DNA of 64,000 bases, taken from positions 62,001 to 126,000 of the forward strand of contig NZ_QGDL01000013.1 in NCBI RefSeq assembly GCF_003149245.1, read 5' to 3'. This DNA comes from Faecalicatena orotica (GTDB taxonomy: Bacteria > Bacillota > Clostridia > Lachnospirales > Lachnospiraceae). The notes below the pieces were generated by a model. That model worked only from the letters and a program-made list of their open reading frames with translations, searched no databases and had not been told where the DNA came from. How positions within the stretch are numbered: position 1 is the first letter of the stretch; the number at the start of each line of letters is the position of its first letter. The position numbers were made by a program, and so were the translations under genes. Positions 35,255-45,565 of this stretch are shown one piece after another.

Positions 35255-36205
35255 ATGTATTTTTTAGGGATAGACGGGGGCGGTACAAAAACAGAGTTTC
35301 TTTTGGTTCAGGAAGACGGATGTACAGTGTCCCGGAGAAGAAGCGGGACGATTTCATATAAGCAGATCGGGATGGAGGAATGCATTACTCTTCTGAAGGA
35401 TGTCATCGGCAGCATGCTTGAGGGGATTGAAGAAGAGGTCAGTATTTGCCTTGCTTTTCCGAACTGGGGGGAATCGAGAGAGAATGATGCGCTTTTTGCC
35501 GGAAGATTGAGTGAGATAAGCAGACATCCGATTCAGGTGGTGAATGACTGTGCAGCAGGATGGGCAGGGTCGCTTGCACTGCAGCCAGGGATAAATCTGG
35601 TTTCCGGGACCGGATCAATTGCCTATGGTGAGAGGGCAGACAGGAAGTCGGCACGTGCCGGAGGATGGAATGATGTATTTTCAGATGAAGGGTCCTGCGG
35701 CTGGCTCGGGAGGAGGACACTGGAATTGTTTTCTAAAGAGAGTGACGGCAGAGTGGAGAAAGGATGTCTCTTGAATCTGATGCGGGAACATTTTCAGCTG
35801 GAAAGCGATATTGATTTGATTGATATTTTTGATAACAGGCTGAAAGGCAATCGGACGAAAATAGCAGAACTGCAGAAGATTCTGCTTCGGGCTGCCGTGG
35901 ACGGCGATGCGGCGGCACAGGGGATGTATGAAGAGGCGGCAAAGGAGCTGGCCCTGATCGTGTGTGCGGTTTATGATAAGTTAGAGTTTGAAGGAACAGT
36001 ACCGGTTTCTTATTCCGGCGGCCTGTTCCATGCGGGAGATCTGGTATTAAAGCCGCTGCAGGAACAGCTTAAGGAGAAAAAAATCAGGTTTCAGATACCC
36101 CGTTTTTCACCGGCTCAGGGAGCCGTGCTTCTGGCAGCAGAGCAAGGGGGGAAGACGGAACAAGAGTTAGATAGTATTATGTCGGTTTTAGAAATGCAGG
36201 GTTAG
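35255..36205 (+). CDS. BadF/BadG-type sugar kinase (N-acetylglucosamine kinase-like)
   Basis: 316 residues of the ASKHA fold: phosphate-1 loop FLGIDGGGTKTEFLL, phosphate-2 VSGTGSIAYG, then GGWNDVFSDEGSCGWLGRRTL as in NAGK proteins. Probably phosphorylates GlcNAc or a related amino sugar produced by the epimerase. Starts 2 bp after the epimerase stop. Confidence 0.85.
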   Translation: MYFLGIDGGGTKTEFLLVQEDGCTVSRRRSGTISYKQIGMEECITLLKDVIGSMLEGIEEEVSICLAFPNWGESRENDALFAGRLSEISRHPIQVVNDCAAGWAGSLALQPGINLVSGTGSIAYGERADRKSARAGGWNDVFSDEGSCGWLGRRTLELFSKESDGRVEKGCLLNLMREHFQLESDIDLIDIFDNRLKGNRTKIAELQKILLRAAVDGDAAAQGMYEEAAKELALIVCAVYDKLEFEGTVPVSYSGGLFHAGDLVLKPLQEQLKEKKIRFQIPRFSPAQGAVLLAAEQGGKTEQELDSIMSVLEMQG

Positions 36206-36225
36206 TATACAGCGGGAGGAGAAGA

Positions 36226-37263
36226 ATGTTTTATACAGAAAAGGAAATTATGTCACAGCATGAGGCCCTTAAAGATACATTTGTGTACTTCATGGAAGAA
36301 AAGCCCAGAATCGAGCAGTTTTTCTCAGAGAATCCGAAAAGAAAGTTTATCATTTTGGGCTGTGGTTCCAGCTATATGCTGGCGAAATCCGCCCAAAGGG
36401 CTTTATCCAGATATGAGGGGACGTCTGCGGCAGCAGTGGCAGGGGGCGATTTCCTCCTGAACAGCGACCTTTATGATGCGTCCGTGAGAGACAGTATTGT
36501 GATCACCTTGTCGCGTTCGGGAATGACAACAGAGATTGTGAAGGCAGTGGAGTTTATTAAGGAGAATTATAAGTGCCCGGTCATCAGTTTTTCCATGCTG
36601 CGGGAGAATGATCTGTCAAAGTTTAGTGATCTGGAACTGATCATGGACTGGTGTTACGATAAAAGTGTCTGCCAGACAAGAACAGTTACAAATTTATACG
36701 CCGCTGTTCTGATGCTGGCCGGATTTTACGGAAAGGACATGGACCTTGTCTATAATCTGAGGGTTACGATAGAAGAAAATGAGGCACTGAAAAAGAAATA
36801 CAGGGCAGATCTGGCACGTATTGCGGAGAAAGGCTGGAAGAATGCGGCAGTGCTTGCTGACGGGGTGCCGTGTGGTATCGCACAGGAGGGGGCGCTGGCG
36901 TTTACGGAGATTGCCAGAATTCCCGGCCGGTATTCGAATGTTTTGGATTACAGGCACGGGCCGATGGTTCTGAATGATTCTGAAACATTGGATATTGTTT
37001 TGATAAAGCCTGGTAAAAATGAGATGCAGAAAAATCTGGTGGAAGACCTGAAGGCTAAGGGAGCGGTGATTGTGACGGTGTCCTGTGACCAAAGTAGTAC
37101 TTATGGTTCTGACCTGCATATTTTTGCGGGGGAAAGTGTACGGTATGAGACATGGGGGATTGTGCTCATCAGTGTGATCCAGATACTGGCTTATGAAAAG
37201 GCGATTGTAAGAGGATGCAATCCGGACCTGCCGGAAGGGCTGGACCCGTATATAGTATTTTAA
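36226..37263 (+). CDS. SIS-domain sugar isomerase/deaminase (AgaS/GlmS C-terminal-like)
   Basis: 345 residues with two SIS domains (FIILGCGSSYMLAKSAQRAL; IVITLSRSGMTTEIVKAV; then ALAFTEIARIPGRYSNVLDYRHGPM). Relatives deaminate amino-sugar 6-phosphates or deglycate fructosamine phosphates. Last gene of the operon; it could turn an amino-sugar phosphate into a ketose phosphate. No N-acetyl deacetylase (NagA) is in the window, so the route is incomplete here. Confidence 0.83.
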   Translation: MFYTEKEIMSQHEALKDTFVYFMEEKPRIEQFFSENPKRKFIILGCGSSYMLAKSAQRALSRYEGTSAAAVAGGDFLLNSDLYDASVRDSIVITLSRSGMTTEIVKAVEFIKENYKCPVISFSMLRENDLSKFSDLELIMDWCYDKSVCQTRTVTNLYAAVLMLAGFYGKDMDLVYNLRVTIEENEALKKKYRADLARIAEKGWKNAAVLADGVPCGIAQEGALAFTEIARIPGRYSNVLDYRHGPMVLNDSETLDIVLIKPGKNEMQKNLVEDLKAKGAVIVTVSCDQSSTYGSDLHIFAGESVRYETWGIVLISVIQILAYEKAIVRGCNPDLPEGLDPYIVF

Positions 37264-37288
37264 ATCTACAGTTTAGAAAGACGCATAT

Positions 37289-37322
37289 AAAAAGGAGCAC
37301 TGATTCTGATCAGGCTCCTTTT
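37289..37322. terminator. Bidirectional terminator between the SIS gene and the V-ATPase operon
   Basis: AAAAGGAGC (37290-37298) pairs with GCTCCTTTT (37314-37322), flanked by A-run and T-run so it serves both strands. The V-ATPase D stop codon lies inside the stem. Confidence 0.88.
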
Positions 37323-37936
37323 CTCTGTTTCATACGCTTGATTACTTTTAAACGTGTAAATTCTTCACGCTCTTTTTCTTCCAGGGCATTTGTAATGCTG
37401 TATACAAGCTGTGTATACATTGGAATCGTGATATTCTGCAGGGCATTGGCGCGCTTCTGCGTTTTCTTAATATTAGATGCCAGACGGTAGGCTGCGTTCT
37501 CCACCATCGAGAGCTTGACCGTTAAGTCCTTCACCTTACGAAACGCTTCCGAGGCGATATCGATAGACTCACGCGTCGTACTGAACGAGTAGGTTGGAGT
37601 CTTGGTACCCGGAGTATATTTGACATGGGGGATTTCTGTGCCCATGATACTGCGGGTCTGAATCGTGATGGAGTTTTCTATGGGCACCGTATAGGCGAGC
37701 TGTGATACCATATTGATACCGTGTTCAATATTAGCACGCTGAAGGCATTGATACGCATAAGTGAACGTGGTGTCGATCTCGTCCTGTATATCCCGGGCCT
37801 CGTCGATCAGATCCATCAATTCCCGGATCAGGATATTACGCTTTTTGTCCATCAGGTCATAACCCTGCTTTGCCAGCGCAAGCGAATTTTTGGCAAGCAT
37901 CAGGTTTCCTTTGGTAGGGAAGGTACGCGGATCCAT
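37310..37936 (-). CDS. atpD: V-type ATP synthase subunit D
   Basis: 208 residues, normal for the family. Central-stalk subunit that couples the A3B3 head to the membrane ring. Opens with TFPTKGNLMLAKNSLALAKQGYDLMDKKRNIL, the conserved N-terminal coiled-coil motif, and has the matching C-terminal helix (LEEKEREEFTRLKVIKRMK). Last gene of the nine-gene operon transcribed leftward. Confidence 0.95.
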   Translation of the reverse strand: MDPRTFPTKGNLMLAKNSLALAKQGYDLMDKKRNILIRELMDLIDEARDIQDEIDTTFTYAYQCLQRANIEHGINMVSQLAYTVPIENSITIQTRSIMGTEIPHVKYTPGTKTPTYSFSTTRESIDIASEAFRKVKDLTVKLSMVENAAYRLASNIKKTQKRANALQNITIPMYTQLVYSITNALEEKEREEFTRLKVIKRMKQRKGA

Positions 37937-37964
37937 GCAACTCCTCCTTCTTACAATTAATTAG

Positions 37965-38016
37965 TCAGAATATTCTGAAAACGGAGCGCAAAGGGGTCAG
38001 ACCCCTATGCAGTCCG
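37965..38016. repeat. Family A repeat, copy A4, at the 3' end of the V-ATPase B gene
   Basis: TCAGAATATTCTGAAAACGG, then GCAAAGGGGTCAGACCCCTA and TGCAGTCCG. The stop codon and last codons (R-T-A-stop) of the B subunit lie inside it. One arm is imperfect (GAGCGC versus GCAGTC). Confidence 0.88.
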
Positions 38017-39381
38017 GTAATACTTATCGAGTATCTTTGTGTCGACACGGTCGAGTTCTTCTTTAGGCAGAAGCCCTAAAAGCTCCCAACCGAGGTTGAG
38101 TGTCTCTTCCATGCTGCGGTTTTCGTTTGGTCCCTGGCCGATATAATGCTCCTCGAATGCTTTACCGAATTCGAGATACTTTTTATCGATTGGTGACAAT
38201 TCGTCTTCGCCGATTACGGATGCCAGGTTTCTTGCATCACCTACTTTTGCATAGGCGGAGAAGAGCTGGTTTGCCAGGTCCTGATGGTCTTCTCTTGTGT
38301 ATCCGGCTCCGATACCGTCCTTCATCAGACGGGAGAGTGACGGGAGAATGTTGATCGGCGGATAGATGGACTGTCCGTGAAGCTCTCTTTCCAGTACGAT
38401 CTGGCCTTCTGTGATGTAACCGGTAAGGTCAGGGATCGGGTGTGTGATGTCGTCATTCGGCATGGTCAGAATCGGAAGCTGGGTTACGGAACCATTGATT
38501 CCCTGTACGATGCCGGCTCGTTCGTATATGGTGGCAAGCTCGCTGTAGAGGTATCCGGGGAAACCTTTACGGCTGGGGATCTCTCCTTTGGAGGAGGAGA
38601 CCTCACGCATGGCTTCGGCGAAGGAAGTCATATCGGTCAGTATAACAAGGATATGCATGTTCTCTTCGAATGCGAGATATTCTGCTACGGTAAGCGCTAC
38701 TTTCGGAGTGATCAGACGCTCTACAACCGGGTCATTTGCCAGATTCAGGAACATGGCAACGTGGTCCGCCACACCGCTTTCTTCAAAGGTCCGGCGGAAG
38801 AAGTCGGCCACATCATGCTTTACGCCCATTGCAGCGAATACGATGGCAAACTGTTCGTCGGAGTTCTCCCCCAGGGAAGCCTGCTTTACAATCTGCGCTG
38901 CCAGCTGGTCGTGGGGGAGTCCGTTTCCGGAAAAGATCGGAAGCTTCTGCCCGCGGATCAGTGTCGTCAGACCGTCTATTGCGGATATACCAGTGTGGAT
39001 ATAGTTTCGTGGATACTCTCTCATGACTGGGTTTAAAGGAAGTCCGTTCACATCACGTTTCATTGTGGATGTGATCGGTCCAAGATCATCGATGGGCTGG
39101 CCGATTCCGTTAAACGTACGGCCCAGCATCTCAGGTGAGAGTGCAATCTCCATCGGGTGCCCGGTCAGGCGTGTGTGTGTATTCTTCAAAGACATGTTCT
39201 CAGAGCCTTCAAATACCTGAATGACTGCCCTGTCCTCGTAGATCTCTACGATACGTCCTATTTTGCGTTCAGTGCCGTCCACGACAAACTCTACGATTTC
39301 ATCGAAAAAGGCATCCTGGACCCCTTCTAATGCGATCAGGGGGCCGTTAATACTGCTGAGTCCTAAATATTCTATTGACAT
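38005..39381 (-). CDS. atpB: V-type ATP synthase subunit B
   Basis: 458 residues. Non-catalytic head subunit; the nucleotide loop is replaced by the B-type [20 protein letters not shown], with [17 protein letters not shown] and [17 protein letters not shown] as further B signatures. Its last residues are encoded by repeat A4, so the natural C-terminus may have been changed by the insertion. 15 bp downstream of atpA. Confidence 0.96.
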   Translation of the reverse strand: MSIEYLGLSSINGPLIALEGVQDAFFDEIVEFVVDGTERKIGRIVEIYEDRAVIQVFEGSENMSLKNTHTRLTGHPMEIALSPEMLGRTFNGIGQPIDDLGPITSTMKRDVNGLPLNPVMREYPRNYIHTGISAIDGLTTLIRGQKLPIFSGNGLPHDQLAAQIVKQASLGENSDEQFAIVFAAMGVKHDVADFFRRTFEESGVADHVAMFLNLANDPVVERLITPKVALTVAEYLAFEENMHILVILTDMTSFAEAMREVSSSKGEIPSRKGFPGYLYSELATIYERAGIVQGINGSVTQLPILTMPNDDITHPIPDLTGYITEGQIVLERELHGQSIYPPINILPSLSRLMKDGIGAGYTREDHQDLANQLFSAYAKVGDARNLASVIGEDELSPIDKKYLEFGKAFEEHYIGQGPNENRSMEETLNLGWELLGLLPKEELDRVDTKILDKYYRTA

Positions 39382-39396
39382 ACGGTAATCCCCTCC

Positions 39397-41172
39397 TTAC
39401 GCGTTCTTTTCAAGCACACGCTGATAAAAGGCATCGATATCACGCCTGTACTGTGCGAACATTTCCAGCCTGTCATTGGGCACATCATATTTAATGGCAA
39501 TGATCTTATCGAAAATGTTTTCTGACTTCAGTACTGACATCGGGTGCCCCATCGTGACGAGTGCACGTGATTGTTTATAAAGATACAAAATAATATCCAT
39601 CATTAAAAACTGTTTTTCCATTGATACGCAGGTATCGTCCTTATGAAACGCATTCTGCTGCAGGAAACCGAGCCGGATGACACGTGAAATTTCGAGTACC
39701 AGTTTCTGGTCATCGGGAAGCACATCGCTTCCGATCAGTTTTACAATCTCCAGAAGGCTGCTTTCCTGATTCAGGAGGGCCATAAGGCGGTTGCGGTAAT
39801 CCACGAATTTCGGTGAAACATGGTCCTGATACCAGGGGGCAAGGTCACCGAGGTACTCACTGTAGCTGGTCAGCCAGTGGATCGCCGGGAAATGTCTCGC
39901 ATATGCAAGGCTTTTGTCCAGACCCCAGAAACAGCGCACGAAACGCTTTGTATTTTGAGTGACAGGCTCGGAAAAGTCACCGCCCTGCGGGGAAACCGCA
40001 CCGATAATGGTGACGGAGCCGTCAGTTCCGTTTAGGTTGTGCATCATGCCTGCCCTCTCGTAGAATGCGGAGAGACGGGACGCCAGATATGCCGGGAAAC
40101 CTTCCTCGGCAGGCATTTCCTCTAGACGCCCGGATAATTCACGCAGGGCCTCTGCCCACCGGGAGGTGGAGTCGGCCATGATAGCTACATCATAACCCAT
40201 GTCACGGTAATACTCTGCCAGTGTCAGACCGGTATAGATGCTGGCTTCACGGGCGGCCACAGGCATGTTGGATGTATTCGCGATCAGAGTGGTCCTGTCC
40301 ATCAGAGGATTTCCTGTACGGGGGTCGGTCAGCTGTCCGAACTCTTCCAGAACCTGTGTCATTTCATTTCCACGCTCTCCGCAGCCGATGTAGATGATGA
40401 TATCTGCATCCGACCACTTGGCGATCTGGTGCTGTGTCATTGTCTTGCCGGTACCGAAGCCTCCGGGAACTGCGGCCGTACCGCCCTTCGCGATTGGAAA
40501 CATGGTGTCGATGATTCTCTGTCCGGTAATCAGCGGTGTGGATGCCGGAAAACGGTGATGCGTCGGACGCGCCACGCGGATCGGCCAGTGCTGGGTCATG
40601 GTCAGTTTCTTTAGGGTACCGTCGGAAAGTTCCAGAGTAACCAGAACTTCGTCGATGTTGTATTCCCCGTCTTCTGCCGTATCGACAACTCTTCCTTCTA
40701 AATCAGGGGGAACCATGCATTTATGGGTAATCGCATGTGTCTCGGGAACTTCCGCTATGATATCTCCGCCGTGGAGATAATCACCCTTTGAGACTACGAT
40801 GTGTGTCTGCCATTTCTTTGTGCGGTCGAGGGAGTCTACGCTGACACCGCGGGTGATAAATGCCCCGCCTGATTCTGCGATTTTCTCAAGCGGGCGTTCG
40901 ATACCGTCGAAAATATTATTCAGGATTCCGGGAGCAAGGACAACCGATACTGCATTGCCGGATGCCACGACTTCCTCGCCGGGGCGAAGTCCTGTTGTTT
41001 CCTCGTAAACCTGGATTGTAGTCAGGTCTTTGTCCAGGGCAATGACCTCACCGACAAGCTTCTCTTTGCCGACATAAACCATCTCGGACATACGAAAGCC
41101 CGTATTGCCCTTCAGATAGATGACGGGCCCGTTGATTCCGTAAATTGTTCCTGTATTAAGCAACGCCGTCAC
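39397..41172 (-). CDS. atpA: V-type ATP synthase catalytic subunit A
   Basis: 591 residues, normal. Walker [13 protein letters not shown] near residue 230, catalytic [35 protein letters not shown] and the non-homologous insert (about 110-200) of A subunits. Its start overlaps the end of the E-subunit gene by 17 bp. Confidence 0.97.
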   Translation of the reverse strand: MTALLNTGTIYGINGPVIYLKGNTGFRMSEMVYVGKEKLVGEVIALDKDLTTIQVYEETTGLRPGEEVVASGNAVSVVLAPGILNNIFDGIERPLEKIAESGGAFITRGVSVDSLDRTKKWQTHIVVSKGDYLHGGDIIAEVPETHAITHKCMVPPDLEGRVVDTAEDGEYNIDEVLVTLELSDGTLKKLTMTQHWPIRVARPTHHRFPASTPLITGQRIIDTMFPIAKGGTAAVPGGFGTGKTMTQHQIAKWSDADIIIYIGCGERGNEMTQVLEEFGQLTDPRTGNPLMDRTTLIANTSNMPVAAREASIYTGLTLAEYYRDMGYDVAIMADSTSRWAEALRELSGRLEEMPAEEGFPAYLASRLSAFYERAGMMHNLNGTDGSVTIIGAVSPQGGDFSEPVTQNTKRFVRCFWGLDKSLAYARHFPAIHWLTSYSEYLGDLAPWYQDHVSPKFVDYRNRLMALLNQESSLLEIVKLIGSDVLPDDQKLVLEISRVIRLGFLQQNAFHKDDTCVSMEKQFLMMDIILYLYKQSRALVTMGHPMSVLKSENIFDKIIAIKYDVPNDRLEMFAQYRRDIDAFYQRVLEKNA

Positions 41173-41761
41173 CTCCTAAAAAGATAAATTTATCATATTC
41201 GTTGCGCAAGGCTGTTTTAAATGAGTTATCAATCAAAATATTACGATTCCGGATGACTGCACGGATACCGCCTGTAAAATCTTCAGCGCTGACAGTAAGC
41301 CTTGTGCCGGTTGCATCCTCCAGATCGGAACGGCGTGTTTCGTCTGACGGATTGATATAGATAACCATCGGGTCACCTGCGGCAAAAGAGATTGCTTTTT
41401 GGATACATTTGATCAGATAATCCTCATAAGCTTCTGTTTCCATAAATTTATTGACCAGATCATTTACTTCATCGAAGATCTTATCCTTCAACTCCAGCTG
41501 AACCTTGCCCTGACGGCGTTTTAACTCCAGCTGGGACCTTGCCATAGCCTGGTTTAACTGTTGCTTGGCGCTGACTGTTTCAGCCTTGATACGGGTCTCA
41601 GACTGGCGGAGCGCCTCTTCTTTATGATCTTGTAATACTTTTTCCAACGCTTCACGGTAGGTGTCAATGATGGCGTTTCCTTCAGCCCTCGCCTCTTCCA
41701 TGGAGGTTGTCTGTAAGTGTGCTATTTTTTCTTCCAGAGTCAAGAGGGGTACCTCCTTCAT
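41156..41761 (-). CDS. atpE: V-type ATP synthase subunit E
   Basis: 201 residues. Peripheral-stalk subunit: long N-terminal coiled coil rich in Glu/Lys/Gln (about 5-110), then a compact C-terminal domain with GGIRAVIRNRNILIDNSFKTAL. GGAGGTACC-type ribosome site upstream of the start. Confidence 0.92.
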   Translation of the reverse strand: MKEVPLLTLEEKIAHLQTTSMEEARAEGNAIIDTYREALEKVLQDHKEEALRQSETRIKAETVSAKQQLNQAMARSQLELKRRQGKVQLELKDKIFDEVNDLVNKFMETEAYEDYLIKCIQKAISFAAGDPMVIYINPSDETRRSDLEDATGTRLTVSAEDFTGGIRAVIRNRNILIDNSFKTALRNEYDKFIFLGGDGVA

Positions 41762-41816
41762 TTATTCTTTTTTCGGAGCAGCTTTAGCTGTAAGCCCACG
41801 GTATAAAACCATGTGG

Positions 41817-42125
41817 CTACAGCTTCAGTCCGATTGCTTCTGTGATATAGGATGTGATAAAGTCTTTCTTACGTCCGGTTCCGTGCCTGTCAGGAATCTC
41901 AACCAGAAGAGGCATCTTCCTCTCCAGACGGAATTCATCAATGATGTCCGGGAACTCGCGTCCCAGTTTTTCAGTCAGGAGGACGATGCCTACGGTTTTG
42001 TCCTGCAGGACATCCTGAAGGGCTGTGTGCAGCTCATCACGTTCATGGACAACAACTCCGTCCACGCCTGCAAGACGCATTCCTGTATAGGTATCAACAT
42101 TATCACTGATCAGATACATTTTCAT
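41817..42125 (-). CDS. atpF: V-type ATP synthase subunit F
   Basis: 102 residues. Small central-stalk protein with the start MYLISDNVDTYTGMRLAGVDG and GIVLLTEKLGREFPDIIDEF, both typical of subunit F. Lies between K and E; one base separates it from atpK. Confidence 0.9.
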   Translation of the reverse strand: MKMYLISDNVDTYTGMRLAGVDGVVVHERDELHTALQDVLQDKTVGIVLLTEKLGREFPDIIDEFRLERKMPLLVEIPDRHGTGRKKDFITSYITEAIGLKL

Positions 42126-42126
42126 C

Positions 42127-42558
42127 TTACAGTTTACCTAAGATCATGAAGGAGATGATCAGTCCGTACAGACATACACCTTCCGCAAGACCTACGAAGA
42201 TCAGGGACTTACCAAGTACGCTGGAATCTTCGCTGATAGCGCCAAGGGCAGCGCTTGCTGCACTTGCCACGGCAATACCTCCGCCGATACAGGATAAACC
42301 GGTAACCAGAGCGGCTGCGAGATAGCCAAGTCCTGTTGCTGTAGAAGCGGCAGCGGCTGCTGTGTCAGCTGCTTCTACTTTGCCGCCGAGCATCATGATG
42401 GATGCAAGGACAAAAGCACCGAAGAAAAAGAAGGCATTTACACCAATCGTTCTTTTATAACGTTTCTTGTTCTTTTCTCCGATTAAATAGTATCCGAATG
42501 GAATGATGATACTTAAGGTTAAAGCTGCGATAAGAATGATTTTTGTTGCTAAATTCAT
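42127..42558 (-). CDS. atpK: V-type ATP synthase proteolipid subunit K
   Basis: 143 residues, four hydrophobic helices. The C-terminal helix carries the ion-binding Glu in FVGLAEGVCLYGLIISF; the third helix is the Gly/Ala-rich GGGIAVASAASAALGA. The first helical pair lacks an equivalent carboxylate, as in 16-kDa-type rings with one site per four helices. Whether H+ or Na+ is moved cannot be decided from these motifs by eye. Confidence 0.93.
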   Translation of the reverse strand: MNLATKIILIAALTLSIIIPFGYYLIGEKNKKRYKRTIGVNAFFFFGAFVLASIMMLGGKVEAADTAAAAASTATGLGYLAAALVTGLSCIGGGIAVASAASAALGAISEDSSVLGKSLIFVGLAEGVCLYGLIISFMILGKL

Positions 42559-42572
42559 AGTTAAGGTCCTCC

Positions 42573-44519
42573 CTACTTTTTCTTAGATTTTTTCGATTTT
42601 TTTGTATATGGATCAAAAGCTCTTCCGCTTCCTTTATAAAAACGGCTGAACATCTCATAATATTCCAGACGAAGTACCTGGATACCTACGATCAGCCCTT
42701 CAAAACCGCATACAAACAAGTTCCCGAGTACAATGACAACCCAGTTCGGTGACCCGCTCTCCGCACCTGCCAGAATCAGGACAACTTCCATGATTGCTGC
42801 ATGGCTGACTGCAAATGCGCCGATACGCACAAATGACAGCGTGTTGGAAAAATAGCTGAGCAGTGTTTCAAATAGTTCGAAGAAGCCCTGTACAAAGAAC
42901 ATACCTGCGCTTTCTTCCATCTGGTCAGCACGTTTCTGGATCTTTCTTGTGATAGGTTCCTTTAATAAAATTAACAAAAGCGGTATACCAAACATGACTG
43001 CCATGACAATTCCGCCCGGTGTCTTATGTCCTGTCATGAATAATACGATCGTTACAGCGACAGATGCATAAAAAACGAGTCCGGCAACGCCGTTTGCATC
43101 AAACCAGATATTCTCCATATCATGGCTCCTGACTGCGTTGACAATGTGAAGAACCATAGCCACGAGTATGACAGCCATACCAAATGCGACCGCCACGATA
43201 AATACGGTGTTCAGCTTACCGATAAACGGCAGTGTGGTCATATGGTCGATGGGCCTCAGCCAGAGTGGCTTTATAACGTTTTCGAATCCGAATATACTGC
43301 CGAACATGAAACCGAAAATTGTGGAAAATATACCGGCTGTGGAAATAATCCCCGCCAGCGGCGCCTTTTTAAAGTAGTAGATCAGGCCTCCCCCGATTAA
43401 CAGAAGAAGTCCCTGCCCCACATCCCCGAACATGACTCCGAATATGAATGAGTAGGTCAGGCCTACAAACACAGTCGGGTCAAATTCATCATGGGAGGGC
43501 AGCCCGTACATCTGGACAAACATCTCGAAGGGCTTGAAGATCTTCGGGTTCTCCAGTTTGGTCGGCGGTTCACCGAAATAAGTATCATGGTCATCCTCGA
43601 CAACGACGAAAACCTTGTCATCATCTTTGATCTCATGCAGAAACTTTTCAATATCGTCTTCTGCCATCCAGCCGCAGAGGATGTAATAATCTTCCTTCTT
43701 ATCCTCCATGCGTGCCGCCATCTTGCGGACATCAAAGTTATTCGCCAGCTCTTCCAGACGGTTTCTTGCAGCAATCAGTTGCGGTGCACGCCCGGAAAGC
43801 ATTTCACCGGCCTGTTTGTCCAGTTCTTCGATTTCCTGGTTTGTGTTGTAAATGGCTTTTACAATCCTGCGGTATTCATCCGCGGGCGTATCCTGAAATT
43901 CCTCCGGGAGTTCTATTTTTTCAAAGTGCAGGGACCGGAACACGGCATCCACCTTCTGGGCCTCTCCGGGGGATACAAAGTAAGCACCGTATACATAGCT
44001 TTCATCACGCTCACCTTCCACGAAGATAGCGCCGAGATCGTCCATCAGATATTTGTCCATCTTATGATAAAATTCTATGGCGATTCTCCCGAAACGGTAT
44101 GTGATGTATTTGTATTTCAAAATCTGGCTCAATTCACAGTCCAGAGGCCTGAAAGGCGCTATAATCTGCTGTTTCTTACGAAGATCATCGATCTTGCGTT
44201 TCAGTTTATCCTTCTTGTCCTGAAGTTCCATGTAGTCATGGTTGGCTGTTCTTACAACTTCGAACATATCGTCCAGCCCAAGGGAAACGTCCGGTTCGAC
44301 TTCGTCTGCATTCTGCAGGTATCCTACGAACTGGATTGCTTTATTGAGTGCATCCCGGTATGGGTTGATTTCAACAAATGGCCTTAGATTGTCTACGGTC
44401 TTCAGCTCGGATAATGCAGATTCCAGCTGGATTTCATATCGCGACAGGTATAGGTCCGTAACACGGTCTATGTCACCTCTGGGGCCGGAGATGTTGATGA
44501 ATTTCATTTTAACTATCAT
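42573..44519 (-). CDS. atpI: V-type ATP synthase subunit I
   Basis: 648 residues. N-terminal cytoplasmic coiled-coil half (about 1-345) and C-terminal membrane half with seven to eight helices (FGVMFGDVGQGLLLLIGGG; SNTLSFVRIGAFAVSHAAIM with the essential Arg; RLEYYEMFSRFYKGSGRAF). Ends in a Lys/Ser tail. The start ATG overlaps the stop of subunit C (ATGA) with GGAGGT eight bases before. Confidence 0.95.
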   Translation of the reverse strand: MIVKMKFINISGPRGDIDRVTDLYLSRYEIQLESALSELKTVDNLRPFVEINPYRDALNKAIQFVGYLQNADEVEPDVSLGLDDMFEVVRTANHDYMELQDKKDKLKRKIDDLRKKQQIIAPFRPLDCELSQILKYKYITYRFGRIAIEFYHKMDKYLMDDLGAIFVEGERDESYVYGAYFVSPGEAQKVDAVFRSLHFEKIELPEEFQDTPADEYRRIVKAIYNTNQEIEELDKQAGEMLSGRAPQLIAARNRLEELANNFDVRKMAARMEDKKEDYYILCGWMAEDDIEKFLHEIKDDDKVFVVVEDDHDTYFGEPPTKLENPKIFKPFEMFVQMYGLPSHDEFDPTVFVGLTYSFIFGVMFGDVGQGLLLLIGGGLIYYFKKAPLAGIISTAGIFSTIFGFMFGSIFGFENVIKPLWLRPIDHMTTLPFIGKLNTVFIVAVAFGMAVILVAMVLHIVNAVRSHDMENIWFDANGVAGLVFYASVAVTIVLFMTGHKTPGGIVMAVMFGIPLLLILLKEPITRKIQKRADQMEESAGMFFVQGFFELFETLLSYFSNTLSFVRIGAFAVSHAAIMEVVLILAGAESGSPNWVVIVLGNLFVCGFEGLIVGIQVLRLEYYEMFSRFYKGSGRAFDPYTKKSKKSKKK

Positions 44520-45562
44520 TGAGTTCTACCTCCAACGTATGCCAGCGTCTCACCTGGTGTAAGGCCGTAACGGATACACTCTATGGCGGTCGTCAGCTTT
44601 TTAAGCTCTTCTTCTTTCAGGAATAAATACGTATTAATCGTGGCGATGGAGTAAGGATTGCGCCTCCTGTCCACGGTATAGAGATGATAAAGGCATTCCG
44701 CATACATCTGTTCAATCGTCAGGTTCTGGCCAAAATCGTAGTGGCGGGAATAGGATGTCTTGCGCATGGCGCTGTAAAATTCTTCCTTATTAGAAGACTC
44801 AACCATTTCCTTGACCAGATCCGTGGAAATCTTGTAATGGATCGGAACCAGAAGGGAATAAATGTCAGCAGGTGCCATATCGTAATATCTCTTTGCTCGG
44901 TAGATCCATTGAAGATTCAGCATGTCGATCTTGGCGCCGCAGTCACGGGTGAAAATCTCCAGCTCTTTCTTTTTTAGAACCTTTTTTCTCTCTTTCCATA
45001 CGGTAGAAAAATAATATAAGTCAAGTGTCAGGTCATAATCAAACAATGTGATTGACTGGGTGTCCCGCAGCTTTTTAAGCGGTTCATAATATTCCGTGCC
45101 CTTCAGATTCTCGACCAGTTCATCCGTCGTCCGGGAAGTGATCAGCTTCTCAATGGATATCCGGGAATAACGGTCAAAGAATGGTTTCTTGTAATTCAAG
45201 TCGAACGGCTCGGCGTAGTGGTTGATAACGATACGAAAACAGTAGTTGATCAGGTCTACTTCGTAACGCTTTAAATATAATTGCAGGAACTTGCGCTGTT
45301 CCAGACTGCAGAAGCGGTATATCTTGGTGTAGTCCTGATAAAGTGACTGGATCAGGATCTTCTCAATGTCACCGCGGTGGAGCCTGGCCTCGTCAATCTC
45401 ATCCAGAACATCTGTGTAAGAAGAATTCTCCATCAAGTAGGAGACAACTTCCGGCACGTTGTGGAGATTTGCAATCTCTTCAAACTGTTCCGGCTTCAAA
45501 AGCCTTGCTTCCATAGCCCGGACTTTCGTCACAATCCCGCTGTAAACAAGTAGATTCCCCAT
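44516..45562 (-). CDS. atpC: V-type ATP synthase subunit C
   Basis: 348 residues, all-helical, with repeated short motifs (VRAMEARLLKPEQFEEIANL, FRIVINHYAEPFDLN, RRNPYSIATINTYLFLKEEE) of the ring-to-stalk adaptor subunit. Lies 3 bp after the first gene of the operon and upstream of subunit I, unlike the Enterococcus order where C follows E. Confidence 0.92.
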   Translation of the reverse strand: MGNLLVYSGIVTKVRAMEARLLKPEQFEEIANLHNVPEVVSYLMENSSYTDVLDEIDEARLHRGDIEKILIQSLYQDYTKIYRFCSLEQRKFLQLYLKRYEVDLINYCFRIVINHYAEPFDLNYKKPFFDRYSRISIEKLITSRTTDELVENLKGTEYYEPLKKLRDTQSITLFDYDLTLDLYYFSTVWKERKKVLKKKELEIFTRDCGAKIDMLNLQWIYRAKRYYDMAPADIYSLLVPIHYKISTDLVKEMVESSNKEEFYSAMRKTSYSRHYDFGQNLTIEQMYAECLYHLYTVDRRRNPYSIATINTYLFLKEEELKKLTTAIECIRYGLTPGETLAYVGGRTQ

Positions 45563-45565
45563 AGA

